This document shows positions 1-7,728 of a stretch of DNA of 64,000 nucleotides, in pieces (position 1 is the first letter of the stretch; every line of letters begins with the position of its first letter). Under the pieces are notes generated by a model. That model was not told the DNA's origin. It ran no database searches and saw only the letters and a list, made by a program, of their open reading frames with translations. A program made the translations under genes and the position numbers. Origin of the DNA: Methylosinus sp. C49 (GTDB lineage: Bacteria; Pseudomonadota; Alphaproteobacteria; Rhizobiales; Beijerinckiaceae); NCBI RefSeq assembly GCF_009936375.1, contig NZ_AP022332.1, positions 3,132,501 to 3,196,500 of the forward strand, written 5' to 3'.

Positions 1-547
1 CGATCTCGGCCAAGCCGAGGCCACGCCGCAGCGGATTGTGATGGGCCAGCAGGCGGGTGATCTTTTCGTCCAGCGCATCCGGCTCGGCGAGGTCCATCAG
101 CCGGACCGAGCGGCGGCCGACCTTGTCCTCATAGGCGGGGCCGATGCCGCGCTTGGTGGTGCCGATCTTCACGCCATTGCCGGCCGCCTCCTCGCGATAG
201 GCGTCGAGCTCGCGATGCAGCGAGAGGATGAGCGGGGCGTTTTCGGCGATCTTGAAATTGTCCGGGCCAATCTCGACGCCCTGCTCGCGCAGGCGCTCGA
301 TTTCGCCGACGAGAAAATGCGGATCGACGACGACGCCATTGCCGATGACCGAAAGCTTGCCCGGCCGCACTATGCCCGAGGGCAGCAGCGCGAGCTTATA
401 GGTCACGCCATTGATGACGAGCGTATGGCCCGCGTTGTGGCCGCCCTGGAAGCGCACCACCACATCGGCCTCGAGTGAGAGCCAATCGACGATCTTGCCC
501 TTGCCTTCGTCGCCCCATTGGGCGCCGACCACGACCACATTCGCCAT
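1..547 (-). CDS. purA: Adenylosuccinate synthetase, N-terminal part (gene runs off the window)
   Basis: Joins IMP and aspartate using GTP to give adenylosuccinate, the first committed step of AMP synthesis in the cytoplasm. The reverse strand from the ATG at 547 reads [18 protein letters not shown], the family's N-terminal GTP-binding loop, followed by a GGHNAGHT segment that holds active-site residues and a [13 protein letters not shown] block. About 182 of the usual 430 residues are inside the window and the reading frame is intact to the edge. A strong terminator (582-610) on the same strand lies just upstream, so purA probably has its own promoter between that hairpin and the start codon. 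Confidence 0.97.
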   Translation of the reverse strand, partial: MANVVVVGAQWGDEGKGKIVDWLSLEADVVVRFQGGHNAGHTLVINGVTYKLALLPSGIVRPGKLSVIGNGVVVDPHFLVGEIERLREQGVEIGPDNFKIAENAPLILSLHRELDAYREEAAGNGVKIGTTKRGIGPAYEDKVGRRSVRLMDLAEPDALDEKITRLLAHHNPLRRGLGLAEI

Positions 548-581
548 GGCGCTTCAGTCTGCTTTCTCGCGTGAGCCCAAG

Positions 582-610
582 AAAAAGCCCCGGCGGGTAA
601 CGCCGGGGCT
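582..610 (-). terminator. Rho-independent terminator ahead of purA
   Basis: A perfect 10-bp inverted repeat (arms 586-595 and 601-610, GC-rich, 5-nt loop) is followed on the minus strand by a run of T (A run 582-586 on the plus strand). It would end the transcript of the small gene at 721-828 before purA. Confidence 0.85.
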
Positions 611-720
611 CGTTACGGCAGTCGTTTAGCGCAAATCGCGGAAAGCGTCAAAGGCTGCTCTCGCGGACGGTTCCGGCGAGAACGGACCCGTCGCAAAAGC
701 GGCGCACGCGCACGCAACTG

Positions 721-828
721 TCAGGAGGCGAACACCAGATACATCATGATCGCGAATAGGACGACCGCGGCGATTTCGACGGTTCGGCTCAAAGTCCTCA
801 TGACAAGCTCGAATGAGATGGCGTTCAT
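721..828 (-). CDS. 35-residue single-pass membrane peptide
   Basis: A short frame from the ATG at 828 to the TGA at 721. The start is preceded by GAGGG at good spacing on the minus strand, and the frame ends about 110 bp before a clear terminator, so it has the look of a complete small transcription unit. The first 18 residues are polar and amphipathic (MNAISFELVMRTLSRTVE); the remainder, IAAVVLFAIMMYLVFAS, is a single hydrophobic helix. I do not recognise a family. Similar tiny membrane peptides often bind larger membrane complexes, but nothing here shows a partner. Confidence 0.55.
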   Translation of the reverse strand: MNAISFELVMRTLSRTVEIAAVVLFAIMMYLVFAS

Positions 829-981
829 GATGAAATTCCCTCACGGCGTAATTTCTGCGCGGCGTCGAGAGCGGCCCCGCTTCTGCGAGCATAGTCGCGC
901 CGCGCGCATTGCCCGGATGTTGTCTCCGCGTGAATGTTTCGTAATGAGCGCCGTCGAAAAGCCCCGGCGCGAGTCGTCGGA

Positions 982-1857
982 TCAGAAGCCGCCGGCTTCA
1001 TGCCCCCGAGCCAGCGGCTCCTCCCCTGCGATCGTCGTGCGGGTCATCAATCTCCCGCTCTCCGGGTCATAGGGCGTCACTCGGTGCATCACGCCGGTAT
1101 TGTCCCAGATGAGCAGATCGCCGACCTTCCACTCGTGCCGATAGACGAAGCACGGCTGCGTCGCCCATTCGGTCAGCTCGCGCAGGAGCATACGGCTCTC
1201 ATCTGTGTCGGCCCCCTCGACATGCGAGGCCGTGCAGCCGAGCACCAGAGACTTGCGGCCCGATTTGTGGGTCCAGACCAGCGGATGGGCTTTGGGCGCA
1301 TGGCTGCGCCAACGGCTCAGCTCCTCGTAAGAGGGCGTGGGATTGACGAGCCATTGCGCCGTCTCGACGCTGTGAACCACGCGAAGATCGGCGACCGATT
1401 TCTTCACTGTGTCCGGCAATTCGTCCCAAGCGGCGTAGCTGTTGCTGAATTCGGTCTGGCCGCCTGTCGCCGACAGCCGCTTGGCGTTGAGGATCGACGC
1501 TCGCGTCGGCGCATCGTCGGTCGCGCCGTCTATGTGCCAATAGAAAGAGCCCTTCAGATATTCCGCGGCGGCGGCGTTCACCGCTTTGTCGAGCGTGATC
1601 CGCAACAGGCCGTCATCGCCCTGCGGCATCAGCTCGCCGATGGTGCGGGTGAAGGCGCGCTGCTGCGCGTCGTCGAGATGAAGCCCGCGAAAGACGAGGA
1701 CTCCGCGCCGCTCCAAAAGGTCGCGGATCTCGGTCGCACAACGTCCGCTCAGCAGCGCGGCGACGTCGATCTCGACCTGCGAGCCGATGCGCGGCGTCAG
1801 ATCGAGAACCTCTAGCTTCGTTTCGGCCGAGGGCGAATTCACCGAAGTCGAGCTCAT
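982..1857 (-). CDS. TauD/TfdA-family Fe(II)/2-oxoglutarate dioxygenase
   Basis: A 291-residue protein of the TauD/TfdA superfamily, which uses Fe(II), oxygen and 2-oxoglutarate to hydroxylate small substrates such as taurine or 2,4-D. The metal-binding triad is visible: the HxD of YWHIDGATDD near residue 110, and the distal histidine in DNTGVMHRVTPYD near the C-terminus, followed by RLMTRTTIAG, whose arginine binds the 2-oxoglutarate carboxylate. The start is ATG at 1857 (MSSTSVNSPS); the frame stays open much further upstream but that part overlaps the lipoprotein gene and has no family similarity. No sulfonate transporter lies next to it, so the substrate is unknown. It lies 26 bp downstream of the lipoprotein gene and may be co-transcribed with it. 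Confidence 0.88.
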   Translation of the reverse strand: MSSTSVNSPSAETKLEVLDLTPRIGSQVEIDVAALLSGRCATEIRDLLERRGVLVFRGLHLDDAQQRAFTRTIGELMPQGDDGLLRITLDKAVNAAAAEYLKGSFYWHIDGATDDAPTRASILNAKRLSATGGQTEFSNSYAAWDELPDTVKKSVADLRVVHSVETAQWLVNPTPSYEELSRWRSHAPKAHPLVWTHKSGRKSLVLGCTASHVEGADTDESRMLLRELTEWATQPCFVYRHEWKVGDLLIWDNTGVMHRVTPYDPESGRLMTRTTIAGEEPLARGHEAGGF

Positions 1858-1883
1858 GGGATGATGCTCCGAACGGCTGCGGG

Positions 1884-2564
1884 TCAAAGGGTCGTCGGAT
1901 CGGCGAGCTGCGCGAGCAGCGCGTCGGCGCCGTTCTCCACGCCGGCGCGTGCGGCGGACAGCGCGCCGATGCTGGCGGGAATGTCGATCGGGCTCGGATA
2001 CTGCTTGGCGACATGAGCAGCGAGCAGCCGGCGCGTCGAAGCGTCCTCGATCTCGACCGCATAGGTCACCGAGCCGGTGAGCAGGCCCTCCCCGCCCCGC
2101 ACCGTCTGCACGCCATTGTAGAGACCGCCGGCGAGATCGAAGCGCGACAGCGTGCTCAGGACCGGCGTGCTGGCCGCGGCGCCGGTCAAAGTCAGCTTGA
2201 GACGCAGCACGCCCGGCCCGGAGGCGGTCGTCAATGCGTAGCGGCCGCCGAGCTTCTCGGCGAATTGTCGCTGCATGAATTCGGCGAGCGCGGCCTTGTC
2301 GGCCTCCGCCAAATCCTCGAACTGATTGTCTGGACCGCGATAGATCTGCACCGGATCGACGATCAGCCTCGTGTAGCTCCGCCAATCCGTCCGCGCCGCC
2401 GCATAGCGATAGCGGACATGGCGTTCACCGTCTCGCCGATCAGGCTCGAGATAAGGCGCGGAGGCGACCCCGGAAAAGACGACCGGCTCCACGCTCGAAC
2501 AGGCCGCCGCGGCCAGGCAAAACGTCACGACGACCGGCCAGGCGACCTTGTGGGATTGCAACAT
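1884..2564 (-). CDS. DUF3313-like lipoprotein
   Basis: A 226-residue exported lipoprotein. Residues 1-22 form a signal peptide ending in a lipobox (LAAAAC), so the mature protein is lipidated at that cysteine and sits in the envelope. The rest resembles the DUF3313 family of outer-membrane lipoproteins: a VDPVQIYRGPDNQF segment, a middle region rich in short beta strands, and a C-terminal alanine-rich helix. The function of the family is unknown. A TetR-type palindrome lies about 70 bp upstream of its start, and tetR is the next gene upstream, which suggests repression by that protein. The dioxygenase gene follows on the same strand. Confidence 0.75.
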   Translation of the reverse strand: MLQSHKVAWPVVVTFCLAAAACSSVEPVVFSGVASAPYLEPDRRDGERHVRYRYAAARTDWRSYTRLIVDPVQIYRGPDNQFEDLAEADKAALAEFMQRQFAEKLGGRYALTTASGPGVLRLKLTLTGAAASTPVLSTLSRFDLAGGLYNGVQTVRGGEGLLTGSVTYAVEIEDASTRRLLAAHVAKQYPSPIDIPASIGALSAARAGVENGADALLAQLADPTTL

Positions 2565-2634
2565 TCCTGTCTCCTCGTCCGAGGCCGGGCTTTGCCGTCG
2601 ACCTCTCTGGACGCAGGATTAGCACCCGATTTAA

Positions 2635-2652
2635 AAACCGTCTAGATGGTTT
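2635..2652. promoter_or_regulatory. Candidate TetR-family operator
   Basis: An 18-bp near-perfect palindrome, AAACCGTCTAGATGGTTT, with a perfect TCTAGA core and one mismatched pair. It lies between tetR (ends 2710) and the lipoprotein gene (starts 2564), in the position of that gene's promoter. The size and symmetry fit a TetR dimer site. That the adjacent TetR binds here is inference. Confidence 0.55.
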
Positions 2653-2709
2653 GTTTTTGGCAGAAGAGCCCACTGCTTTCATAAATAATCGCGTTATTTC
2701 AGTAAGTTC

Positions 2710-3315
2710 CTAATCTGTCGGCGCAGACGAGGCCGGGGAGCCTCCGGATTTTTCGGCGAGGGCGGCCCAACAACGCTCGTCGAGCAGACGCTCGAACAGG
2801 CGTTCCCGCTCCTCCTCGCCGAGCGGGCAGAAGCCGAGCAGCGCGCTCACCGCCAATCCTCGGGCAGCCGCCCATCGCAGCAAAGCCAGATCCCGATCCT
2901 TGGCCTCGGCCTTTATGGCCTCGAGCGACTCGGCGTCGCTCTCGCGCGTGATCGCGAGGAGACCTGGATCCTGTCCGACGGCGCCGAAGATCGCGAAAGC
3001 GACGGAATGCGGCTCGACCAGAGTCTCGCGCAGAGTCGCGATCTGCGCGGCGAGATGCGGCTCGGATTGTCCGGCCCCGTGCTCGGCCATATAAGCGCGC
3101 GAAAAATCCGCGAAATACTCGATCTGATGCTCGAGCAGAGCCTTGAGCACGGCCTCCTTGGTGCGAAACTGATGCATCAGCCCGCCCTTGCTGACGCCGC
3201 TCTCGCGGGCGATCGCGTCAAGCGTCAAGCGCCCCGGCCCGTCACGCGCGATGATCGCCAGCGCGGCCTGAATGACCGCCTTGCGGGTTCGTTGCGACCT
3301 CGACGCATTATCCAT
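2710..3315 (-). CDS. TetR/AcrR-family transcriptional repressor
   Basis: A roughly 201-residue regulator. The N-terminal helix-turn-helix domain is typical of TetR: RKAVIQAALAIIARDG, then LTLDAIARESGVSKGGLMHQF, then TKEAVLKALL. The C-terminal half is the variable ligand-binding and dimer domain. I chose the ATG at 3315 (MDNASRSQRTRK) because it has a GAGG sequence just upstream and matches the usual N-terminus; an in-frame start ten codons earlier exists. The next gene downstream on the same strand is the lipoprotein gene, with a palindromic site in its promoter, so lipoprotein and perhaps dioxygenase control is the likely job. The inducer is unknown. Confidence 0.88.
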   Translation of the reverse strand: MDNASRSQRTRKAVIQAALAIIARDGPGRLTLDAIARESGVSKGGLMHQFRTKEAVLKALLEHQIEYFADFSRAYMAEHGAGQSEPHLAAQIATLRETLVEPHSVAFAIFGAVGQDPGLLAITRESDAESLEAIKAEAKDRDLALLRWAAARGLAVSALLGFCPLGEEERERLFERLLDERCWAALAEKSGGSPASSAPTD

Positions 3316-3453
3316 GAATCCTCGCGTGATCTGCGCCCGCGCCACAGAGCCGGCGCTCTCTCACATATAGCGCGTTCCGCGATCGGATTGGACTGCAGAG
3401 CGTACGACGTTCTCACATTTGGTGCGGAATCCGTTCGATCGAAAGGCGAAAAA

Positions 3454-4758
3454 TCACGGAAAACATTTGCCGAAAGCCGCGAGCAGCCGCGGGTCGCCGC
3501 GCAGCCTGATCTCGAGCGTGACCAGCGCCCATAGCAGGCTCCGCTCCTTGCGCAGAAAGCGCAGCCAGCTCTGCGCATCGGCGTGGATCACGAGATCCGC
3601 CTTTCCGATCAGCCCCTCCCCGACATCGAGCCGGCCGTCGGCGATGCGCACGGTGAGGTCCTTGCGCTCCGCGCCGCTGAAGGCGAAGTGATAGACCGCC
3701 GAGAGGCCGGCCGCGCGCTTCTTCTGAAACCGCAGCGACAGGCCCCGCGCGAAGCTCGCTATGGAGGCGGCGCGCATGCCATTGGCGACGCGCTTCACCC
3801 GCTTGTGCGGAAATCGGCGCTTCACATAATCCTCCGCGTCCGATTGCGGCGTCACATAGATCGTCTCCTCCTTCTGCTTCAGCGGATCGACGATGCTGCG
3901 CAAAAACCCGCTTCGATCGCCGCGATAGGCGCCGATCACATCCTCCCCCGCCGGACAGACAGCGAGACAATAGGCGGCCTTGTAATTCGGCCCATAGGCG
4001 AGGCTCTGCCACATGGAGACGGTCTCCGCGTCCTCGACCTTCTCGCGATAGCCGGCGGCGCCTTTCGCATCGGCGATCGTCTCCACCCAATCCATGAAGC
4101 CGCCCATGAACTCACGATAATTATGCGTGTAGCAGGCGGCGAAATCGAAACCGCCGTCCGGCGCTATCGCGCCCGTCGGACAGACGGCGACGCAGAGCTT
4201 GCAGGAGAGGCAGGGATTGTAATCGAGCGGGCGCGAATAGGCGTCGAGCGCGACATCGACGACCACCGTCCCGAGCAGAATGAAATTGCCGAATTTCGGA
4301 TGAATGACATTGCGATGCACGCCCATCTTGCCGAGCCCGGCGGCGACCGCGACGGGCTTATGCGAGACGACCCACATTTTATTGGGCCAGCGCGACGCCT
4401 CCATCGGAAAGGCCATGGAAGGATAGGCCGCCCGAATCCCCATATCCTCGAGCATTCGCGTCAGCCGATGCGACACGGCGTCGGTCTCATCGCCGACGCG
4501 GTGAAACTCCACATTGGCCAGCGAGCGCGCCGGGCTGCGGATGTTTTCGCGATTCATCCGCATCACGAAAGAGACGAGCGTTCGCGCATAAGGAAAAGCG
4601 GCGAGAATCTCCGCGCGCTCGAAAGCGATCGCCGGATCGTCGATGGACACGAAGCCGACATCATCCGCGCCGGCGGAAATCGCCATCTCGCGCAAGCGTC
4701 GCGCCTCGAATGGCTCTCGCGTCAGCGGCGAAGCGATCTCATGAGCCTGCATAGACAT
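3454..4758 (-). CDS. 4Fe-4S dicluster protein with C-terminal SCP2-like domain
   Basis: A roughly 434-residue iron-sulfur protein. The middle holds the ferredoxin-like motif NPCLSCKLCVAVCPTGAI (CxxCxxCxxxCP) and a second cysteine cluster in AAYCLAVCPAGEDV, the arrangement of epoxyqueuosine reductase and reductive-dehalogenase-like proteins. The last 100 residues (KDLTVRIADGRLDVGEGL onward) look like an SCP2 sterol-transfer domain, which binds lipids. It is probably a soluble redox protein acting on a hydrophobic substrate; the reaction is unknown. The start is uncertain: ATGs at 4764, 4758 and 4752 are in frame, and 4758 has the best distance from an AGGGG sequence. A motif shared with the marR promoter overlaps this start region, so MarR control is likely. 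Confidence 0.75.
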   Translation of the reverse strand: MSMQAHEIASPLTREPFEARRLREMAISAGADDVGFVSIDDPAIAFERAEILAAFPYARTLVSFVMRMNRENIRSPARSLANVEFHRVGDETDAVSHRLTRMLEDMGIRAAYPSMAFPMEASRWPNKMWVVSHKPVAVAAGLGKMGVHRNVIHPKFGNFILLGTVVVDVALDAYSRPLDYNPCLSCKLCVAVCPTGAIAPDGGFDFAACYTHNYREFMGGFMDWVETIADAKGAAGYREKVEDAETVSMWQSLAYGPNYKAAYCLAVCPAGEDVIGAYRGDRSGFLRSIVDPLKQKEETIYVTPQSDAEDYVKRRFPHKRVKRVANGMRAASIASFARGLSLRFQKKRAAGLSAVYHFAFSGAERKDLTVRIADGRLDVGEGLIGKADLVIHADAQSWLRFLRKERSLLWALVTLEIRLRGDPRLLAAFGKCFP

Positions 4759-4759
4759 G

Positions 4760-4775
4760 TGCATATGCCCCTTTT
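4760..4775 (-). promoter_or_regulatory. Shared upstream motif, copy 1 (before the 4Fe-4S gene)
   Basis: TGCATATGCCCCTTTT on the plus strand, matching 15 of 16 bases of the sequence before marR at 5320-5335. On the coding (minus) strand it reads AAAAGGGGCATATGCA, so part of it can also serve as a ribosome-binding site for this gene. Its repetition before the adjacent regulator gene suggests an operator. Confidence 0.5.
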
Positions 4776-4858
4776 AGCGCGTGAGCTCTGCGATGCGCGC
4801 GCCTCACGAAAACTGGACCGCGATCCTTCAGGCGCGCTCTATTTCACAAAGATGCGCG

Positions 4859-5311
4859 TCAATCGTCCTGAACGGCGGCGGCGAGCGCGCGCAATTCCCC
4901 GACGAGATGCGCCAATCTCTCGGCGCCGAATTTTGCTTCCGCCTTGGTCTGCGCAGCGCGCCACAGCGGCAGCGCTACGGCCAGAGTGGCGCGGCCCTGC
5001 TTGGTCAGCGTCACCTCGCGCGTGCGGCGATCCTCGCCCGCCTTCACGCGCAAGAGCCCGCGCTTTTCCATCACCGCCAGATTGCGCGCGAGAGCGCTGC
5101 GATCCAGAACGAAGACCTCCGCCAGCTTGCTGACCGTCCAACCTTCCGCCAGCGAGCAGGCGACGAGCAATGAATATTGCGTCGGCTCGAGATCGAGCCC
5201 GGAAAGACTCGCCGCATAGAGCTTGCCGACCGCGCGCGCCGCACGTCGCACATTGGCGACGGCGCAGCTCGCCGCGCAGGCTCTCACTTCGGCCGGATCA
5301 GGCTCGCTCAT
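4859..5311 (-). CDS. MarR-family winged-helix regulator
   Basis: A 150-residue MarR-type protein: a helical dimerisation region (residues 1-40), then the winged helix with LEPTQYSLLVACSLAEG, WTVSKLAEVFVLDRSALARNLAVMEKRGLL and the wing with DRRTREVTLTKQG. It also has two cysteines near the N-terminus (CAASCAVANVRRA), which could sense oxidation or metal. The gene lies directly upstream of the iron-sulfur protein gene on the same strand, and both start regions share a 16-bp motif, so autoregulation plus control of that gene is the simplest model. Confidence 0.9.
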   Translation of the reverse strand: MSEPDPAEVRACAASCAVANVRRAARAVGKLYAASLSGLDLEPTQYSLLVACSLAEGWTVSKLAEVFVLDRSALARNLAVMEKRGLLRVKAGEDRRTREVTLTKQGRATLAVALPLWRAAQTKAEAKFGAERLAHLVGELRALAAAVQDD

Positions 5312-5319
5312 GAAATAGA

Positions 5320-5335
5320 TGTATATGCCCCTTTT
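5320..5335 (-). promoter_or_regulatory. Shared upstream motif, copy 2 (before marR)
   Basis: TGTATATGCCCCTTTT on the plus strand, one base different from the copy at 4760-4775. Here the GGGG on the coding strand is 16 nt from the start codon, too far to act as a good ribosome-binding site, which favours a protein-binding role for the motif. Confidence 0.5.
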
Positions 5336-5381
5336 CGGTGAACGTCAACCGCAGGCATCCGCCTCACCGACGAGCGAAGGC

Positions 5382-5813
5382 TCAGAACGGCAAAGGCGCG
5401 CGGTCCGGCTCGACCCAGGCCCGCCGGGCGGCGACGCTGAACAGAGTCTCGCGATTCCAATAGGACAAGAGCCAGTCTGGATGACCGAGCGGCGAGGCCA
5501 TGAGCGATAGAAGCGCCGCATGAAGCGGCGCATCGGGGGAGAGAGAGCGCAAATGTTCGGCGGCGGCCCGCATCGACGCGAGCGTGATGGTGTGGTGATA
5601 GCCGCTCGTATCGGTGTTGGCCGTGCTCGTCGCCTCATTGTACCGCGTTATGATTTCGCGGATTTCCTGGGGCGTCGCGAGGTCGGGCCGGTTCCGCAAA
5701 AGCCATAGCGCCGTCGCGAAATGCGCCGCATGTGTCCATTCCGCCTTCGGCAGGCTTCGATCGATCACTTTCGAAGCGAGCCGCTCGATCGCATCCTCAT
5801 CGGATAAAGCCAT
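5382..5813 (-). CDS. Conserved hypothetical protein, 143 residues
   Basis: A complete frame from the ATG at 5813, with an AGAGG sequence just upstream. The sequence is mostly helical and rich in histidine and tryptophan (EWTHAAHFATALWLL, GYHHTITLASMRAAAEHL, GHPDWLLSYWNRETLFS). The pattern of conserved His and Trp resembles uncharacterised cytoplasmic proteins seen in many proteobacteria. I cannot assign a reaction. It stands between the RecD-like helicase gene and marR, with no clear operon partner. Confidence 0.7.
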   Translation of the reverse strand: MALSDEDAIERLASKVIDRSLPKAEWTHAAHFATALWLLRNRPDLATPQEIREIITRYNEATSTANTDTSGYHHTITLASMRAAAEHLRSLSPDAPLHAALLSLMASPLGHPDWLLSYWNRETLFSVAARRAWVEPDRAPLPF

Positions 5814-5870
5814 CGCCTCTGGTCCTCTATGAGGAGCCGCCCATCCATTGTCGCGCGCGTCGCGACGAAA

Positions 5871-6962
5871 TCACGTCACCACCGTCAGCTTGCGCGCGGC
5901 GCGCGTCACGCCCGTGTAGAGCCATCGCGCGCGATGCTCGCGAAAGGCGAAGGATTCGTCGAAGAGCGCGACATCGTCCCATTGCGAGCCTTGCGATTTA
6001 TGCACGGTGAGGCAATAGCCGAAATCGAACTCGTCCGTATCCTTGCGCTGCGCGTAAGGAATCTCGGCGTCGCCGCCTTCGAAGAATTGCGGCAGCACGC
6101 CGACGCGCTGGAATTTGCCCGCCGTCTCCTCCGGCTCGACGAGCAGGCGCACCTTGCCGCGCCGCAGAGCGCCGGCGCTCTTCACCTTGAACAGCGCGCC
6201 ATTGAGCAGGCCCTTCTTGCGATTATTGCGCAGGCAGACCAGCTTCTCGCCCGATTGCGGCAGCGAGCCCGTGAAGCCGCGCAATTGCCGCAGGCGATTA
6301 TTATAGGCGCGGCGCGTGCGATTGAGGCCGACGAGCACCTGATCGGCATTGGTGATCAGCGCAGGATCGAGCGCGTCGCGCCGCACAACCTGCGTCTCGC
6401 CATAGACGCCGTAATCGAGCCGCCCGCCCTCGCGAATGATCATGGAGAGGCGCACGATCGGATTGTCCGCCGCCTGGCGATGCACTTCCGTCAGCATCAC
6501 ATCCGGCTCGGCCTCGGTGAAATAGCCGCCGCCCTTCACCGGCGGCAATTGCGCCGGATCGCCCAGCACCAGCACTTTCTTGCCGAAGGAGAGAAGATCG
6601 CGGCCGAGTTCCTCATCGACCATGGAGCATTCGTCGATGATGATGAGCTTGGCTTTCGCCGCGTCGCTGTCCTCGTTCAGCTCGAAAGCGGGCTCCTCCG
6701 TCTCCGTATCGGTCGCGCGATAAATGAGGCTGTGAATGGTGCGGGCGTCCTTGCAGCCCTTGGAGCGCATCACCAGCGCCGCCTTGCCGGTAAAAGCGCC
6801 GAAGGCGACATCGCCATCGACGCTCTCGGCGATATATTGCGCCAGCGTCGATTTTCCCGTGCCGGCATAGCCGAACAGACGAAACAGCTGCGCCTTTCCG
6901 TCCTTCAGCCATGCGGCGACGGCCGAGAGCGCGCGCTCTTGTTCGTTGGTCCAGACGGGCAT
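5871..6962 (-). CDS. RecD-like ATP-dependent DNA helicase
   Basis: A 363-residue superfamily 1B helicase. Visible motifs are Walker A in GYAGTGKSTLAQ near the N-terminus, Walker B in IIIDECSMVDEEL, motif III in LVLGDPAQLPPV, and the C-terminal UvrD/RecD-type segments TVHKSQGSQWDDV and YTGVTRAARKL. It is about half the length of RecD2 and lacks long N-terminal domains, matching the short stand-alone RecD-like ATPases of alphaproteobacteria. It probably acts in DNA repair or recombination. I chose the ATG at 6962 (MPVWTNEQERAL) because homologous helicases begin close to this TNEQ segment; the frame is open for 22 further codons upstream. Confidence 0.85.
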   Translation of the reverse strand: MPVWTNEQERALSAVAAWLKDGKAQLFRLFGYAGTGKSTLAQYIAESVDGDVAFGAFTGKAALVMRSKGCKDARTIHSLIYRATDTETEEPAFELNEDSDAAKAKLIIIDECSMVDEELGRDLLSFGKKVLVLGDPAQLPPVKGGGYFTEAEPDVMLTEVHRQAADNPIVRLSMIIREGGRLDYGVYGETQVVRRDALDPALITNADQVLVGLNRTRRAYNNRLRQLRGFTGSLPQSGEKLVCLRNNRKKGLLNGALFKVKSAGALRRGKVRLLVEPEETAGKFQRVGVLPQFFEGGDAEIPYAQRKDTDEFDFGYCLTVHKSQGSQWDDVALFDESFAFREHRARWLYTGVTRAARKLTVVT

Positions 6963-7136
6963 GGGAAATTTTTCGACTCGATCGATTGTATCGCGGCCCA
7001 GGATGACGGAAGCGGCGGAGTGCGGCAAGTGTCAAAACAATTCCCCGCGCCGAATGGACGCCCGCACCGCCCTTGACAAGCTGGTCCCGGGAAAATCCAA
7101 TAGCTCAGGTTCAACAAGAATAGATCGATAACGGCC

Positions 7137-7664
7137 ATGCGAAGTCTGTGGTGCGGAATAGCTATGCTTTTTGCGACTCCTCTACACGCCGACCCTGTCG
7201 ATTTCGACGCGTTCTTCAACGAAGCAGCGAGTTGCCGTCAATCACAAGCTTTCACGACTCTCCATAAAAATATCGGAGATCGCTACGGCAATGACGCAGA
7301 CTCCAAGAATACGAAAGTAAACCAGTCAGTTAGCGTAAAAATTCCTTCCGAAATAAGAGCCGGAATTGGCAAAGCGCGATCCGTCAACAAGGGAGAATAT
7401 ACGCAGGTCGTGGTGCCGCTGGACGGATTTTGGCGAGGCCTCAAGTTGCAAGAGCTGGAGTTCGCAGTAGGAAATGAAAACGGCGTACAGCAATGGCGGA
7501 TTCGATTCTCGGAACCGCGTTCCGCGGTGCTCCGCGTTTTCGGAACCGAAGTTTCGGCGGCGGACCGCGCTCTAAAGGCGAACCCAGAAAGCGCTCCCTT
7601 CGGTCATTCCGCCAGAATTCCGAAGGGATCCAGCGGCGAAATCGTTTGCGACTTTTCGACCTGA
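7137..7664 (+). CDS. Secreted hypothetical protein, 175 residues
   Basis: A complete frame starting MRSLWCGIAMLFATPLHADP, a short signal peptide with a likely cleavage site after LHA. The mature part contains two cysteines (SCRQSQ and IVCDFST, near its two ends) that could form a disulfide in the periplasm. No domain is recognised. Base composition is visibly lower in GC than the neighbouring genes, so recent acquisition is possible. It is the only plus-strand gene between two minus-strand blocks and ends 65 bp before the uvrB stop codon, so the two genes converge. Confidence 0.7.
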   Translation: MRSLWCGIAMLFATPLHADPVDFDAFFNEAASCRQSQAFTTLHKNIGDRYGNDADSKNTKVNQSVSVKIPSEIRAGIGKARSVNKGEYTQVVVPLDGFWRGLKLQELEFAVGNENGVQQWRIRFSEPRSAVLRVFGTEVSAADRALKANPESAPFGHSARIPKGSSGEIVCDFST

Positions 7665-7728
7665 TCCATAACGGAGACGAACGAGAGATGAGAGATCGCC
7701 TATCTGGGCGTTCCCTTCACCAGCCTCG

